64,000 nt of DNA from Negativicoccus succinicivorans (GCF_018372215.1 NZ_JAHAJN010000005.1:1-64000); one strand, 5' to 3'. Positions 1 through 7,677 are shown, numbered from the stretch's first letter. Notes: a model not told the origin generated them from the letters alone. Translations and numbers: made by a program.

Positions 1-79
<79 letters not shown>

Positions 80-218
80 AGTTTGATTGCTCATTTGTTT
101 GCCTTGTTGCCAAGGACTTTTTGTAATTGACTCGGGTCTGATATCAGACCCGCACATTGGCGTTAATTCTTTGCATTGTTCAGTTTTCAAAGAACCGCGT
201 CGCTTCATGCGACTTGAT
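80..218 (-). other. rRNA operon leader (transcribed spacer before 16S)
   Basis: This stretch between promoter P2 and mature 16S contains no gene. It holds a TTCTTTGAAAACTGAACA motif on the minus strand (about 180-197), which resembles the conserved element found in Firmicutes rRNA leaders and spacers. It also holds a perfect 20-bp palindrome at 133-152 (centre TGATATCA) that would form a hairpin in the pre-rRNA. I infer a role in antitermination or processing from position only. Confidence 0.6.
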
Positions 219-219
219 T

Positions 220-248
220 ATGATAGCATCTCTTTTTTCTGGTGTCAA
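220..248 (-). promoter_or_regulatory. rRNA operon promoter P2
   Basis: On the minus strand a -35 TTGACA (243-248) is followed by a 17-base spacer and a -10 TATCAT (220-225). Its distance to 16S (about 140 bases) and the downstream leader with a TTCTTTGAAAACTGAACA element are typical of Firmicutes rRNA operons. Confidence 0.85.
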
Positions 249-317
249 GCCTTTTCTTCACCTTTTTTTCAAGTTCTCAGACAGGCCCTACAACCATCGA
301 ATCGTTGATGCTTGATT

Positions 318-346
318 ATCATATCACGCAAAATATACGTTGTCAA
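318..346 (-). promoter_or_regulatory. rRNA operon promoter P1
   Basis: On the minus strand a -35 TTGACA (341-346), 17-base spacer and -10 TATGAT (318-323) lie about 98 bases upstream of P2. Tandem sigma-A promoters are usual for rRNA operons. Confidence 0.85.
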
Positions 347-381
347 GAAACAGTCAACATTCACTCGTCGCTTTCTTACAC

Positions 382-411
382 AAAAAAGACGCCTGTACAG
401 GCGTCTTTTTT
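382..411. terminator. Intrinsic terminator after the ArsB/NhaD permease gene
   Basis: A perfect inverted repeat, AAAAAAGACGCCTG / CAGGCGTCTTTTTT, sits just beyond the permease stop codon at 421 and gives a T-run on both strands. It separates the permease gene from the rRNA promoters on the same strand. Confidence 0.9.
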
Positions 412-420
412 GATTTGCCT

Positions 421-1695
421 TTAAAAGTATCGCAACCAAATATATACTTGCCCGACAAATACGGTAAAGAGCATCATCGGAAAACCGACTATAAAGTATT
501 TTTTAAAACTCATATCGTAACCGTTTTGCGCTGCCAAGGCCGCAATAATAACCCCCGGCGAAGAACCGATAATCGTGCCGTTCCCGCCATAGCAGGCACC
601 GATGGAAAGCGACCACCACAATACATTGGGGTCCAGTCCCATCACGTTTTCCATTTCCTTAATGATAGGAATCATGGTAGCAGTAAACGGAATGTTGTCC
701 ACAAAAGCGGACGCTATGGCGCTGATCCAGAGAATCAGCGAAGATGTCATTTCGATATCGCCCTGCGTCTGTTCTACTGCCCATTTCGCGACCCAACCGA
801 TAACGCCGGTAGCCTCAATACCACCGACAAGAACAAAGAGGCCGATAAAGAAGAAGATGGTGCTCCAATCCACACCGCTCAACGCTTCCTCCGGCGTCTC
901 GCCTGTAAAAACCATCATGGCAATCGCGCCGGTAAGAGCGATAGTCGCCGTTTCGAATCCAATCAAATTATGAATGGCAAACCCGAACACCGTTAAAACC
1001 AGGACGGTTAGCGAAATATGGAATAACCGCCAATCGGCGATCTGTTTTTTCGGATCCAGTTTGTCTAAAAGCGATTTTTCAAAAGGTTCATGTTTAAGTT
1101 CTTTATGAAAAATAAGCAGTAAAGAAGGTACACAGAGAAGCAGCACTAATACAGCGACCGGACCGGTGTTGGTAACAAAGTCCATAAACGTTAATCCGAC
1201 GGCGCTGCCGATCATGACGTTCGGCGGGTCGCCTACCATAGTTCCTGTACCGCCGATATTGGAAGCCAGAATTTCCATGATCAGAAAAGGATAGGCATTA
1301 AGACGCAAGAACTTTGTTAACGAAATAGTGATCGGCGCGATTAAGAGTACCGCTGTAACAACATCCAAGAACGCTGCCGAAATCGCTGTCAAAAATGCAA
1401 ACATCAACATCAGCAGCAGCGAACGGCCTTGTGTCAATTTGACGGCCCAAATGGCGAACGCTTCGAACATCCCTGTTTTTTTAACGACAGCAACGATCAT
1501 CATCATCCCGATTAAAAGACCGAGTGTATTGAAGTCTATAAAACGGGTGATCGCCATTTCCTGCGTGACAAAGCCCACCAAAATCATTGTCATGCCGCCG
1601 ACCAGTGAAACAATTGTTCGCGGCCACTTCTCCGTCATGATTACAGCGTAAGTTATCACAAATATTAAGATCGACACTGTAAACGCACTAAACAC
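421..1695 (-). CDS. ArsB/NhaD-type permease (SLC13-like ion transporter)
   Basis: This 424-residue integral membrane protein shows the two-repeat arrangement of the ArsB/NhaD ion transporter superfamily. The first repeat has FLDVVTAVLL (about 109-118) followed by SNIGGTGTMVGDPPNVMI (about 145-162). The second has FVDNIPFTATMIPI followed by YGGNGTIIGSSPGVI near the C-terminus. Family members move anions (arsenite, citrate and others) or exchange Na+/H+ across the cytoplasmic membrane; the substrate cannot be read from sequence. No arsR or arsC-like regulator is adjacent, so an arsenite role is not supported. The start is a GTG preceded by a purine-rich GAGGCGGA. It is a single-gene unit with its own promoter (1771-1799) and terminator. 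Confidence 0.88.
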   Translation of the reverse strand: MFSAFTVSILIFVITYAVIMTEKWPRTIVSLVGGMTMILVGFVTQEMAITRFIDFNTLGLLIGMMMIVAVVKKTGMFEAFAIWAVKLTQGRSLLLMLMFAFLTAISAAFLDVVTAVLLIAPITISLTKFLRLNAYPFLIMEILASNIGGTGTMVGDPPNVMIGSAVGLTFMDFVTNTGPVAVLVLLLCVPSLLLIFHKELKHEPFEKSLLDKLDPKKQIADWRLFHISLTVLVLTVFGFAIHNLIGFETATIALTGAIAMMVFTGETPEEALSGVDWSTIFFFIGLFVLVGGIEATGVIGWVAKWAVEQTQGDIEMTSSLILWISAIASAFVDNIPFTATMIPIIKEMENVMGLDPNVLWWSLSIGACYGGNGTIIGSSPGVIIAALAAQNGYDMSFKKYFIVGFPMMLFTVFVGQVYIWLRYF

Positions 1696-1714
1696 TCCGC
1701 CTCAACCCCTCATG

Positions 1715-1734
1715 ATAATATTTTATGATATTAT
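1715..1734. repeat. AT-rich inverted repeat in the permease leader
   Basis: ATAATAT (1715-1721) and ATATTAT (1728-1734) flank a 6-base centre, about 20-40 bases upstream of the permease start and downstream of its promoter. It could be an operator or a weak RNA hairpin; nothing in the sequence decides between them. Confidence 0.45.
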
Positions 1735-1770
1735 TAAAAATATTTTCATCTAATACCATGCACGTCTTAT

Positions 1771-1799
1771 ATTGTATAATTTAACGATTGAACTGTCAA
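1771..1799 (-). promoter_or_regulatory. Promoter of the ArsB/NhaD permease gene
   Basis: A -35 TTGACA (1794-1799) and -10 TACAAT (1771-1776) are separated by exactly 17 bases on the minus strand. The ~70-base leader before the GTG start is AT-rich and carries an inverted repeat ATAATAT-6-ATATTAT at 1715-1734. Confidence 0.85.
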
Positions 1800-1848
1800 C
1801 GGAAACAGGCCAATTGCCTATTATCAGTAGACAATAATTACCTATAAG

Positions 1849-1875
1849 TAAAAAGCCTCTGCTAAGCAGAGGCTT
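1849..1875 (-). terminator. Intrinsic terminator of the tRNA operon
   Basis: The minus strand forms an 11-bp stem (1853-1863 with 1865-1875, AAGCCTCTGCT / AGCAGAGGCTT) followed by a T-rich run. It lies directly after the last tRNA (Lys). Confidence 0.88.
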
Positions 1876-1879
1876 GATG

Positions 1880-1955
1880 TGGTGATCCATCCGCGACTCG
1901 AACGCGGGACACCCTGATTAAAAGTCAGGTGCTCTACCGACTGAGCTAATGGATC
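1880..1955 (-). tRNA. tRNA-Lys (UUU)
   Basis: The 76-base cloverleaf on the minus strand begins GATCCAT, has the D-arm TAGCTCAGTCGGTAGAGCA, the anticodon loop CTTTTAA (anticodon TTT) and T-arm GTTCGAGTC, and ends ATGGATC-A-CCA. The CCA end is encoded. It is the last gene of a His-Gln-Lys tRNA transcript. Confidence 0.97.
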
Positions 1956-1959
1956 ATAC

Positions 1960-2034
1960 TGGCAGGGGTAGGTGGATTCGAACCACCGTGTGACGGAGTC
2001 AAAGTCCGTTGCCTTACCGCTTGGCGATACCCCT
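1960..2034 (-). tRNA. tRNA-Gln (UUG)
   Basis: The 75-base cloverleaf on the minus strand has acceptor AGGGGTA/TACCCCT, anticodon loop CTTTGAC (anticodon TTG), T-arm GTTCGAATC and an encoded CCA. It lies 4 bases upstream of tRNA-Lys. Confidence 0.97.
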
Positions 2035-2035
2035 A

Positions 2036-2112
2036 TGGGGTGAGTAGTGGGAGTCGAACCCACGCATAACGGAGCCACAATCCGCCGTGTTAACCACTTC
2101 ACCATACCCACC
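2036..2112 (-). tRNA. tRNA-His (GUG)
   Basis: The cloverleaf on the minus strand has acceptor GTGGGTA/TACTCAC, the extra 5' G (-1) facing C73 that marks tRNA-His, anticodon loop ATTGTGG (anticodon GTG) and an encoded CCA. It is one base upstream of tRNA-Gln. Confidence 0.97.
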
Positions 2113-2171
2113 ATGCCCGAATAAATCGGAACAGTTAATAGTTTACCATCTTGTTTGGTTACTGTCAATAT

Positions 2172-3047
2172 TTATTTAGAATCGGTCATCGGCGGTACGT
2201 CCCCTGTTGTCAGGCGGCGTACAAATTCCGGCAGCACAAATGCAGCTTTACCGACCTCTGTATTGTAGTAACGACAATGCTGCAAATTAGGAGTTCTCCA
2301 TTCCGCCGCCAAAGGATCCCGCGTTTTGGCTCCCAACGTAAACGAATGGTAGCCGCTGGGATACAATGGAACCGGCGCCGTATACAAACGAGTCACCGGA
2401 AAGCTTTTCGCCACCGCCTGTTGAACATTCCCAATTAAGCGTTGATGAAAAAATGGCGATTCTGTTTGCTGCACCATGATGCCGTCTGCCTTTAAAGCCC
2501 GTGCACAAGCGGCATAAAATTCGGCAGTAAAAAGGCCTTTCCCGGGGCCAATGGGATCCGAGCAATCGACAATAATCACATCATATTCATTCTCGGCCGC
2601 TTGCACTTTGGCAATACCGTCGCCAACGGTAACGGTTAAGCGCGGGTCATCTTGCAATAAAGAGACAGCAATCTCGGGCAAATATTTTTTAGCAACGGCA
2701 ATTACAGCGGGGTCAATCTCGACCATTTCCACCGACTCGACGGTAGCATGACGCAATACTTCCCGCGCTGTACCACCATCACCGCCGCCCACAATCAGGA
2801 TGCGACGCGGATCCGGATGCAGGCACAAAGGAACATGGGTAATCATTTCACTATACACCCACTCATCGGCGATGGAGGTTTGAAAAATTCCGTCTAAAAT
2901 CAGCATACGGCCAAATTGCATACTGTCGGCCACGACAATATGCTGAAATTCAGACTGCTCCTCATGTAAAATTTCCCGTGCCGCAAGGGATAGTTTGACG
3001 AACGGACTTTGCTCTTCTGTGACCCACGCAGTTTGCGTTGTCGCCAT
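2172..3047 (-). CDS. speE: Spermidine synthase (polyamine aminopropyltransferase)
   Basis: This cytosolic enzyme transfers the aminopropyl group of decarboxylated S-adenosylmethionine to putrescine. The 291-residue product shows the SpeE fold: N-terminal beta domain (LILDGIFQTS at about 49-58), the nucleotide-binding GGGDGGTAREV (87-97), the acidic MVEIDP strand (108-113) and the catalytic DCSDPIGP (161-168). I start at ATG 3047 because it has an AGGGAGG ribosome site and sits one base after the divIVA stop. The upstream in-frame extension (to 3194) is basic, unlike SpeE, and lies inside divIVA. It is the last gene of the yggS-sepF-proC-ylmH-divIVA transcript, an unusual place for speE. No speD or speA is nearby. 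Confidence 0.93.
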   Translation of the reverse strand: MATTQTAWVTEEQSPFVKLSLAAREILHEEQSEFQHIVVADSMQFGRMLILDGIFQTSIADEWVYSEMITHVPLCLHPDPRRILIVGGGDGGTAREVLRHATVESVEMVEIDPAVIAVAKKYLPEIAVSLLQDDPRLTVTVGDGIAKVQAAENEYDVIIVDCSDPIGPGKGLFTAEFYAACARALKADGIMVQQTESPFFHQRLIGNVQQAVAKSFPVTRLYTAPVPLYPSGYHSFTLGAKTRDPLAAEWRTPNLQHCRYYNTEVGKAAFVLPEFVRRLTTGDVPPMTDSK

Positions 3048-3048
3048 C

Positions 3049-3660
3049 TTACGCCTCCCTATCGATTTCACCTTCTGCGGAATCCAACGCCTCCTCTTCC
3101 GCCTCTTGTACTGCTTCCGGTTCCGTTTCTTCTGCATCGGTAACGGTGAAAAGTTCTTCCTCGCTATTTTCTTCCACCTCGGACACAGCTTCATAGTTTG
3201 CCATGGCTTGGGAGGGATCCGCTACCATGGTGTCCACCAACGCTAATTGTGATTCGAGCAGCGAGCGTAATTTTGCACGAAAAACGCTGATGTCGGCCAT
3301 GATTTGATTATATTGCTCCTGTGCGCTGCGTAATGAGTCTGCCGTATCACGGAGCATTTGCTCTTTCTCGGTCTCCGCTTTAGCAATGATCAATTCCGCC
3401 TCTTTACGTGCATTGACTTTGACATTCTCCGCTGTTTCCTGCGCCATCATCAACGTAGACGTCATGGTCGTTTCCATCGTTTCATAATTTTTCAATTTCG
3501 TGCGCAACATATCGGTTTCTTCTTCCATCTCCCGATGTTCACGATAAATTTTCTCATAGTCGTTTACGACTTCTTCCAGAAACTGTTCGACTTCTTCCTG
3601 AGCATAGCCGCGCAGGCCTTTGGAAAAAGTTTTATTATGAATATCCATCGGTGTTAACAT
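3049..3660 (-). CDS. divIVA: DivIVA-family cell division / polarity protein
   Basis: DivIVA binds negatively curved membrane at septa and poles and positions division or polar complexes. The 203-residue protein begins with the conserved membrane-binding region (about 1-30, F-x-K-G-LRGY around 12-19), followed by long heptad-rich coiled coil (about 28-145). It ends in a very acidic tail (about 150-203, rich in Glu) that is longer and more acidic than in Bacillus. The start has a GGGAGGAA ribosome site. It lies between ylmH and speE in the division cluster. Confidence 0.92.
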   Translation of the reverse strand: MLTPMDIHNKTFSKGLRGYAQEEVEQFLEEVVNDYEKIYREHREMEEETDMLRTKLKNYETMETTMTSTLMMAQETAENVKVNARKEAELIIAKAETEKEQMLRDTADSLRSAQEQYNQIMADISVFRAKLRSLLESQLALVDTMVADPSQAMANYEAVSEVEENSEEELFTVTDAEETEPEAVQEAEEEALDSAEGEIDREA

Positions 3661-3674
3661 TTGGTTTCCTCCCG

Positions 3675-4460
3675 TTACTGATATCGTTCCAAACGCAAAC
3701 CGGTCCGCCCCTTACGACTGATACCGGCAATCTCTGCCACGACCAAACGACCACGCCCTCGTACTGAAATAACGTCGCCCTGTGCGACAATTTGTGCAGG
3801 CCCTTTGGCCCGTTGCCAATTGACTTGTACTTTTTCCGCACTAATGGCCGCTACCATTTTGGCGCGTGACATACCATAACCGGCAGCTCCGATCGCATCA
3901 AGACGCAACGAAGCAACCGTCGTACGGACTTCTTTTACTTTTTCTATTTTGGGAACCAGGTCGGTCAGCGGAATCTCTCGCGGCGTTACATTGACCATGG
4001 CAATCTTTTGCCAGTTTTGCAGCAGATACTGCACAATCGCGCGATCAACCACCACCTGCGCGCACGTCGGCTGCATTAAAATATCGCCGAACACTTCCCG
4101 TTCCAACCCCAGCCCCATTAGTGCTCCCAGCACATCACGGTGACCAAGCAGCCGAAAACGCGGATCCCAGCTTGCTTCCACAGCACTCAGATTCCAATCT
4201 ATTTTACCGGCGAATTCCGGTCGGAAGAATGCGATTTTAATACGTTCCGCGCCATGATATCCACCGTTTTCCTCAACTTCCAAGCCGGGAAAGTGCGCGC
4301 GAATCGTGGTCGCGATCTGGCCGGCATACGGACTGACAAAATCACTGACGGCAAGCGGTCGGCGCGTCCGTACCTGATCCGCCAAATCCAAAAGTCGATT
4401 GGCTAATTCTCCATTACCCGATCCGCTAAAATAGCGGCTGATCTTTTCGCGTTCATTCAT
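3675..4460 (-). CDS. ylmH: YlmH-type S4-domain RNA-binding protein
   Basis: The 261-residue protein matches YlmH: an N-terminal region of two small domains (about 1-170) and a C-terminal S4 RNA-binding domain (about 180-250, with LRLDAIGAAGYGMSRAKM and ISRKGRTGLRLERYQ at the end). YlmH homologues bind ribosomes or tRNA on the large subunit and have been linked to ribosome-associated rescue. The gene's placement with sepF and divIVA is a conserved Firmicutes arrangement. I choose ATG 4460, which overlaps the proC stop by 8 bases; an upstream start at 4490 would lie deeper in proC. Confidence 0.9.
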   Translation of the reverse strand: MNEREKISRYFSGSGNGELANRLLDLADQVRTRRPLAVSDFVSPYAGQIATTIRAHFPGLEVEENGGYHGAERIKIAFFRPEFAGKIDWNLSAVEASWDPRFRLLGHRDVLGALMGLGLEREVFGDILMQPTCAQVVVDRAIVQYLLQNWQKIAMVNVTPREIPLTDLVPKIEKVKEVRTTVASLRLDAIGAAGYGMSRAKMVAAISAEKVQVNWQRAKGPAQIVAQGDVISVRGRGRLVVAEIAGISRKGRTGLRLERYQ

Positions 4461-5255
4461 GCGTCTGCGCCAACTCCCGATCACGCTCATAGCAGGCTAC
4501 AACGCCCTCGATCAAAGCCGCACGCAAACCGTTTCGTTCCATCGCCTGAATACCCGCAATCGTCGTGCCGCCGGGAGAGGTTACCTGGTCCCGCAAGATC
4601 GCTGGATGGGTATTGCTCGTCAATTGCATTTTGGCAGCACCGAACAACGTCTGGGCCGCGGCTTTGATGGCCAGCTTGCGCGGCAAGCCGATTCGTACGC
4701 CTGCATCCGCCAGCGCATCCATAATGACGTAGACATACGCGGGACCCGCACCTGCCAGCGCCATCATCGCGGTTAATTCCGCTTCGCTAACGACAACCGT
4801 TTCGCCCAACGCGGCAAAAATGGATTCTACCAGTGCGACATCGTCTTTTGCTACATCGTCCGCCGGTGCGATGGAAATCATTCCCGCGGCCACATCGACC
4901 GGTGTATTCGGCATCACACGTATGACGGACAGATTCGTTGTACCCCATTCGTGAAGTTTCGCAAGCGTCGTTCCCGCGGCAATCGACACGATGACACCCT
5001 GCGATTTCGCCGCCGCAAGTTCCGACAATACTTCTTTCACCTTGTACGGCTTGACCGCGATGATAACTACATCGCAGGCCGCAAGTGTCGACCAATCCGC
5101 TTTGTTAACACCGTAGCGTTCCGCCACTTCCTGCGTTTTGACAGGAGTATGCTCCCGCACGTAAACATCATTAGTCGCGACAACTTTGCCGGCTAAAATG
5201 CCGCGCAAAATCGCGCCCCCATGGCGCCTACGCCAATAATTCCCAGTTTTGTCAT
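4453..5255 (-). pseudogene. proC: Pyrroline-5-carboxylate reductase, frameshifted near the N-terminus
   Basis: ProC reduces 1-pyrroline-5-carboxylate to proline with NAD(P)H. Reading from ATG 5255, which overlaps the sepF stop as ATGA, the first residues are a correct Rossmann start, MTKLGIIGVGAMG. At the G-run 5216-5220 (CCCCC on the plus strand) the frame then shifts. The remaining 251 residues (RGILAGKVV... to the stop at 4453) continue in another frame and are fully conserved, including VIAVKP, MPNTP and the C-terminal TSPGGTT motif. One extra G in the run would restore a normal ~267-residue ProC. A sequencing or assembly slip is at least as likely as a true mutation. It takes the place often held by ylmG in the sepF-divIVA cluster. 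Confidence 0.85.
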
Positions 5256-5713
5256 TGCTGACGACTGCCCCAGGTGGGTGCTACGTCAGCGCTTAAGTTC
5301 GGAGTTGTCGTATAGGTATAGTTTTCCGTATCGACTGTCATGTTGTTCGGCACGGCGAGGAAAATGGCATTGCTGACTTGTTCGATATGACCTTCAAGTG
5401 CATAAGTAACACCGCTGACGAAGTCAATCAAACGACGGCCGATTTCATCTTCCGTTTTTTCCAAGTTGATGACTACCGGACGATACGATTTCAAATGATC
5501 GGCAATTTTTTCAGAGTCACCGAAAGTATACGGTTCTACGACAATCATCCGATACGCTTTCGACTGCTGCACCGGTGTTGCTGCTGCCGGTGTGCGATAG
5601 TTCACACGGTCGTCTTCGTATTCTTCATCATCATCCATGTATTCATCATCATACTCGTCATGATTACCCGAAACACTATCCACCATACGATTCCAACTAT
5701 CTCTCCAGCCCAT
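5252..5713 (-). CDS. sepF: Cell division protein SepF
   Basis: SepF is an FtsZ-bundling membrane anchor at the division ring. The 153-residue product has a short amphipathic N-terminus (MGWRDSWNRMVDSV), a very acidic Asp/Tyr-rich linker (about 18-38), and the conserved SepF core (about 52-135, with DRVNY before it and VVINLEKT...RLIDFVSGVTYALEG inside). The start has an AAGGAGG site. It overlaps proC downstream (ATGA) and follows yggS by 11 bases, consistent with one operon. Confidence 0.93.
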   Translation of the reverse strand: MGWRDSWNRMVDSVSGNHDEYDDEYMDDDEEYEDDRVNYRTPAAATPVQQSKAYRMIVVEPYTFGDSEKIADHLKSYRPVVINLEKTEDEIGRRLIDFVSGVTYALEGHIEQVSNAIFLAVPNNMTVDTENYTYTTTPNLSADVAPTWGSRQQ

Positions 5714-5724
5714 TGTTCTCCTCC

Positions 5725-6414
5725 TTATTGTTCACGGCTACCGAAAATCGCGGTGCCGACGCGAACCAGGTTCGCTCCCTCTTCAATCGCCACTTCCATG
5801 TCATTACTCATGCCCATGGAAAGGTAGCGTATATCCTCTTCACCATAACGCTGACGCAAATCATCAAACACATTATACGCGACGCGAAAGACCGGGCGCA
5901 CTTCTTCCGGATTTTCCACGAGCGGTGCCATGCACATCAGCCCGCGCAAACGGATATGAGACGCCCCCTCTACCGCGGCCAATATATCTTCATATTCCGA
6001 CAATTTGAGTCCGTATTTTTGCGGTTCTTCCGCAATATTGAACTGCAGCAAAATGTCCTGCACTTTATCTATTTTCTCGGCCTGCTTTTGAATCGCCTCT
6101 AAGATACGCGCCGAGTCGACGGATTCAATTAAATCAAAATATTGCACGGCTTGTGCGGCTTTGTTTCGTTGCAGATGCCCGATTAAATGCCAGGAAATCG
6201 GTGCACCGGTATATTCCGCCTGCTTTTGTACCGCTTCCTGCACACGATTTTCGCCGACAACGGTCACTCCCAAGCGAACGGCCTCTTGCACCGCGGTAAC
6301 CGGATGAAACTTGGTCACGGCGACCAATTGCACATGATCGACACGTCCCGAGCGAATCCGTGCGTTACGAATCCTTTCACGCACCGCCTCCAAATTCGCG
6401 GCGATATCCGTCAT
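5725..6414 (-). CDS. yggS: YggS/YlmE-family pyridoxal phosphate homeostasis protein
   Basis: The 229-residue protein is a single-domain fold-type III PLP-binding protein of the YggS/PROSC family. These proteins keep free PLP and amino/keto acid pools in balance and have no known catalytic activity. Seen in sequence: VAVTKFHP with the PLP lysine at about 35, GENRVQE (about 55-61), WHLIGHLQRNK (about 79-89), and the phosphate-binding SMGMSNDMEVAI near the C-terminus. It is the first gene of the division cluster and has a consensus promoter at 6483-6511. Confidence 0.93.
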   Translation of the reverse strand: MTDIAANLEAVRERIRNARIRSGRVDHVQLVAVTKFHPVTAVQEAVRLGVTVVGENRVQEAVQKQAEYTGAPISWHLIGHLQRNKAAQAVQYFDLIESVDSARILEAIQKQAEKIDKVQDILLQFNIAEEPQKYGLKLSEYEDILAAVEGASHIRLRGLMCMAPLVENPEEVRPVFRVAYNVFDDLRQRYGEEDIRYLSMGMSNDMEVAIEEGANLVRVGTAIFGSREQ

Positions 6415-6482
6415 CTCATCACCTTCCTCTATTTTATTCCTTACTGTTTCACTTCCTAATATATACGACTATATCACAGATT

Positions 6483-6511
6483 ATTATAGCAACTATTGCC
6501 AACAGTGACAA
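6483..6511 (-). promoter_or_regulatory. Promoter of the yggS-sepF-proC-ylmH-divIVA-speE operon
   Basis: On the minus strand, -35 TTGTCA (6506-6511), 17-base spacer and -10 TATAAT (6483-6488). Transcription would start near 6476, leaving a ~60-base leader before yggS. Confidence 0.8.
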
Positions 6512-6515
6512 AACA

Positions 6516-6551
6516 AAAAGAAGAAATCGTAACAATTTCCTCTTTTTTATT
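6516..6551. terminator. Weak terminator-like inverted repeat
   Basis: AAAAAGAAGAAATCGTAACAATTTCCTCTTTTT on the plus strand (around 6516-6550) is an imperfect hairpin with runs of A and T. It follows the strong trpX terminator and precedes the yggS promoter. It may be a backup terminator. Confidence 0.4.
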
Positions 6552-6602
6552 GTTTTGAAAACACAGGTCATATCCATCCGCAGATGTCAACTTGCATTTG
6601 GC

Positions 6603-6639
6603 ACCAAAAAGCACTTGCGATTGCAAGTGCTTTTTGGTT
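6603..6639. terminator. Intrinsic terminator after trpX-like gene
   Basis: A long inverted repeat (ACCAAAAAGCACTTGC / GCAAGTGCTTTTTGGT) with a tiny loop overlaps the stop codon at 6638. It ends the trpX-like transcript, which is therefore a single-gene unit. Confidence 0.9.
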
Positions 6640-7627
6640 AGTCGCAAAGCTGCGCCGTCTTCGCCAGCTCCGCATCAATAGTAATTCCCAACGTGTTGGC
6701 AGCCGAACGACTGATCAACGGGGCTTGCGCTGCCGGCAACTCAATGGCAAGCGTTTGCGGTTGCGCAGTTCCTTTCAGAATTTTAACCGCCATTTTACCG
6801 GCACGATAACCGATCTGATAATAATCCACGGAAAGGGCTGCCAGTGCGCCTTCCTGCACATAACTTGCGGCCGCACCGATGACCGGAATGCGGGCGGCGT
6901 TCGTCACGTTAATCAACGTCGGTAAGGCAGATGCAATGACGTTGTCCGTCGGTACGTAAATCACATCGACACGACCGCACAATGCCTGTGCGACTTGTGC
7001 CAAATCGTTGACATTGCTAACCGTTGCCTCCGTCACACTGAGCCCTTTGGCTTGCGCTGCGGTCACAAAACTTTTCGCCTGTAACTCACTGTTGATTTCG
7101 CCGGAATTATAAATGATCCCAACCCGTTTGGCAGTCGGCAATAATCGTTGCAACAATTGTACCTGCTCCGCTTCCGGTGTCCGATCACTTGTCCCGGTGA
7201 CATTCGTACCCGGCGTTGCATTTGTTTTCACGAGTTTCGCCGATTCATAATCGGAAACGGCTGTCCCGACGATCGGAATCGTCGCCGTTTCGTTCGCCAT
7301 TGTCTGCGCCGCCGGTGTCGAAATCGCTCCGATCAGATGCACATTTTGGCTGACAAAACGCTGCGCGATCGCTTTCAGATTGGATTGTTCGCCTTGCGCA
7401 TTTTCCTGCATAATGGTAATCGCTTTAGCGGGGTACGCTTCTTGGAGCGCTGCAACGAAACCGCGATTCGCCTCATCCAGCGACGGATGTTGCGCTATTT
7501 GAACAATGCCTACGACCGGATTGTCTGTGCCTTGCACATCCGTCGTTTTGCCGAAAAATTGAGTGCCCACCGCGACTATGCCTACCACTCCCAAAATAAC
7601 TGCCCAACGTTTACTGCTCCATTGCAT
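6638..7627 (-). CDS. trpX: TrpX-like ABC transporter substrate-binding protein (putative tryptophan uptake)
   Basis: The product is a 329-residue exported binding protein of the ABC_sub_bind family: an N-terminal hydrophobic segment (about 10-23), then VVGIVQIAQHPSLDEANRGF, IVGTAVSDYESAKL, VGIIYNSGE and IPVIGAAASYVQEGALAAL. Members with Trp T-box leaders are called TrpX and serve the TrpXYZ transporter. The leader here also carries a UGG (Trp) specifier. No permease (TrpY) or ATPase (TrpZ) follows; a terminator overlaps the stop. I prefer ATG 7627, ten bases after AGAGGGAG; a GTG at 7636 is too close to that site. There is no lipobox cysteine, so it is either soluble or N-terminally anchored. 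Confidence 0.82.
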   Translation of the reverse strand: MQWSSKRWAVILGVVGIVAVGTQFFGKTTDVQGTDNPVVGIVQIAQHPSLDEANRGFVAALQEAYPAKAITIMQENAQGEQSNLKAIAQRFVSQNVHLIGAISTPAAQTMANETATIPIVGTAVSDYESAKLVKTNATPGTNVTGTSDRTPEAEQVQLLQRLLPTAKRVGIIYNSGEINSELQAKSFVTAAQAKGLSVTEATVSNVNDLAQVAQALCGRVDVIYVPTDNVIASALPTLINVTNAARIPVIGAAASYVQEGALAALSVDYYQIGYRAGKMAVKILKGTAQPQTLAIELPAAQAPLISRSAANTLGITIDAELAKTAQLCD

Positions 7628-7654
7628 TTTTTTCACGCTCCCTCTAAATAAAAA

Positions 7655-7677
7655 CGTCCCTTCGCCAAGAAGGGACG
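7655..7677 (-). terminator. T-box-controlled terminator proximal to trpX
   Basis: On the minus strand CGTCCCTTC / GAAGGGACG forms a 9-bp stem with a 5-base loop, followed by TTTTTA (7649-7654). Its 5' arm is the 3' strand of the alternative antiterminator. Confidence 0.9.

Noticed and set aside
421..1695. Arsenite resistance operon
   Set aside because: No arsR, arsC-type arsenate reductase or arsA lies nearby; the ArsC-like gene at 52.6 kb is distant and of the YffB/Spx type.
1842..2168. Open frame across the three tRNA genes
   Set aside because: The sequence is fully explained by three intact tRNAs and a terminator.
3048..3194. N-terminal extension of speE (49 codons)
   Set aside because: It lies inside divIVA, is rich in Lys/Arg and not seen in SpeE; the start at 3047 has a good ribosome site.
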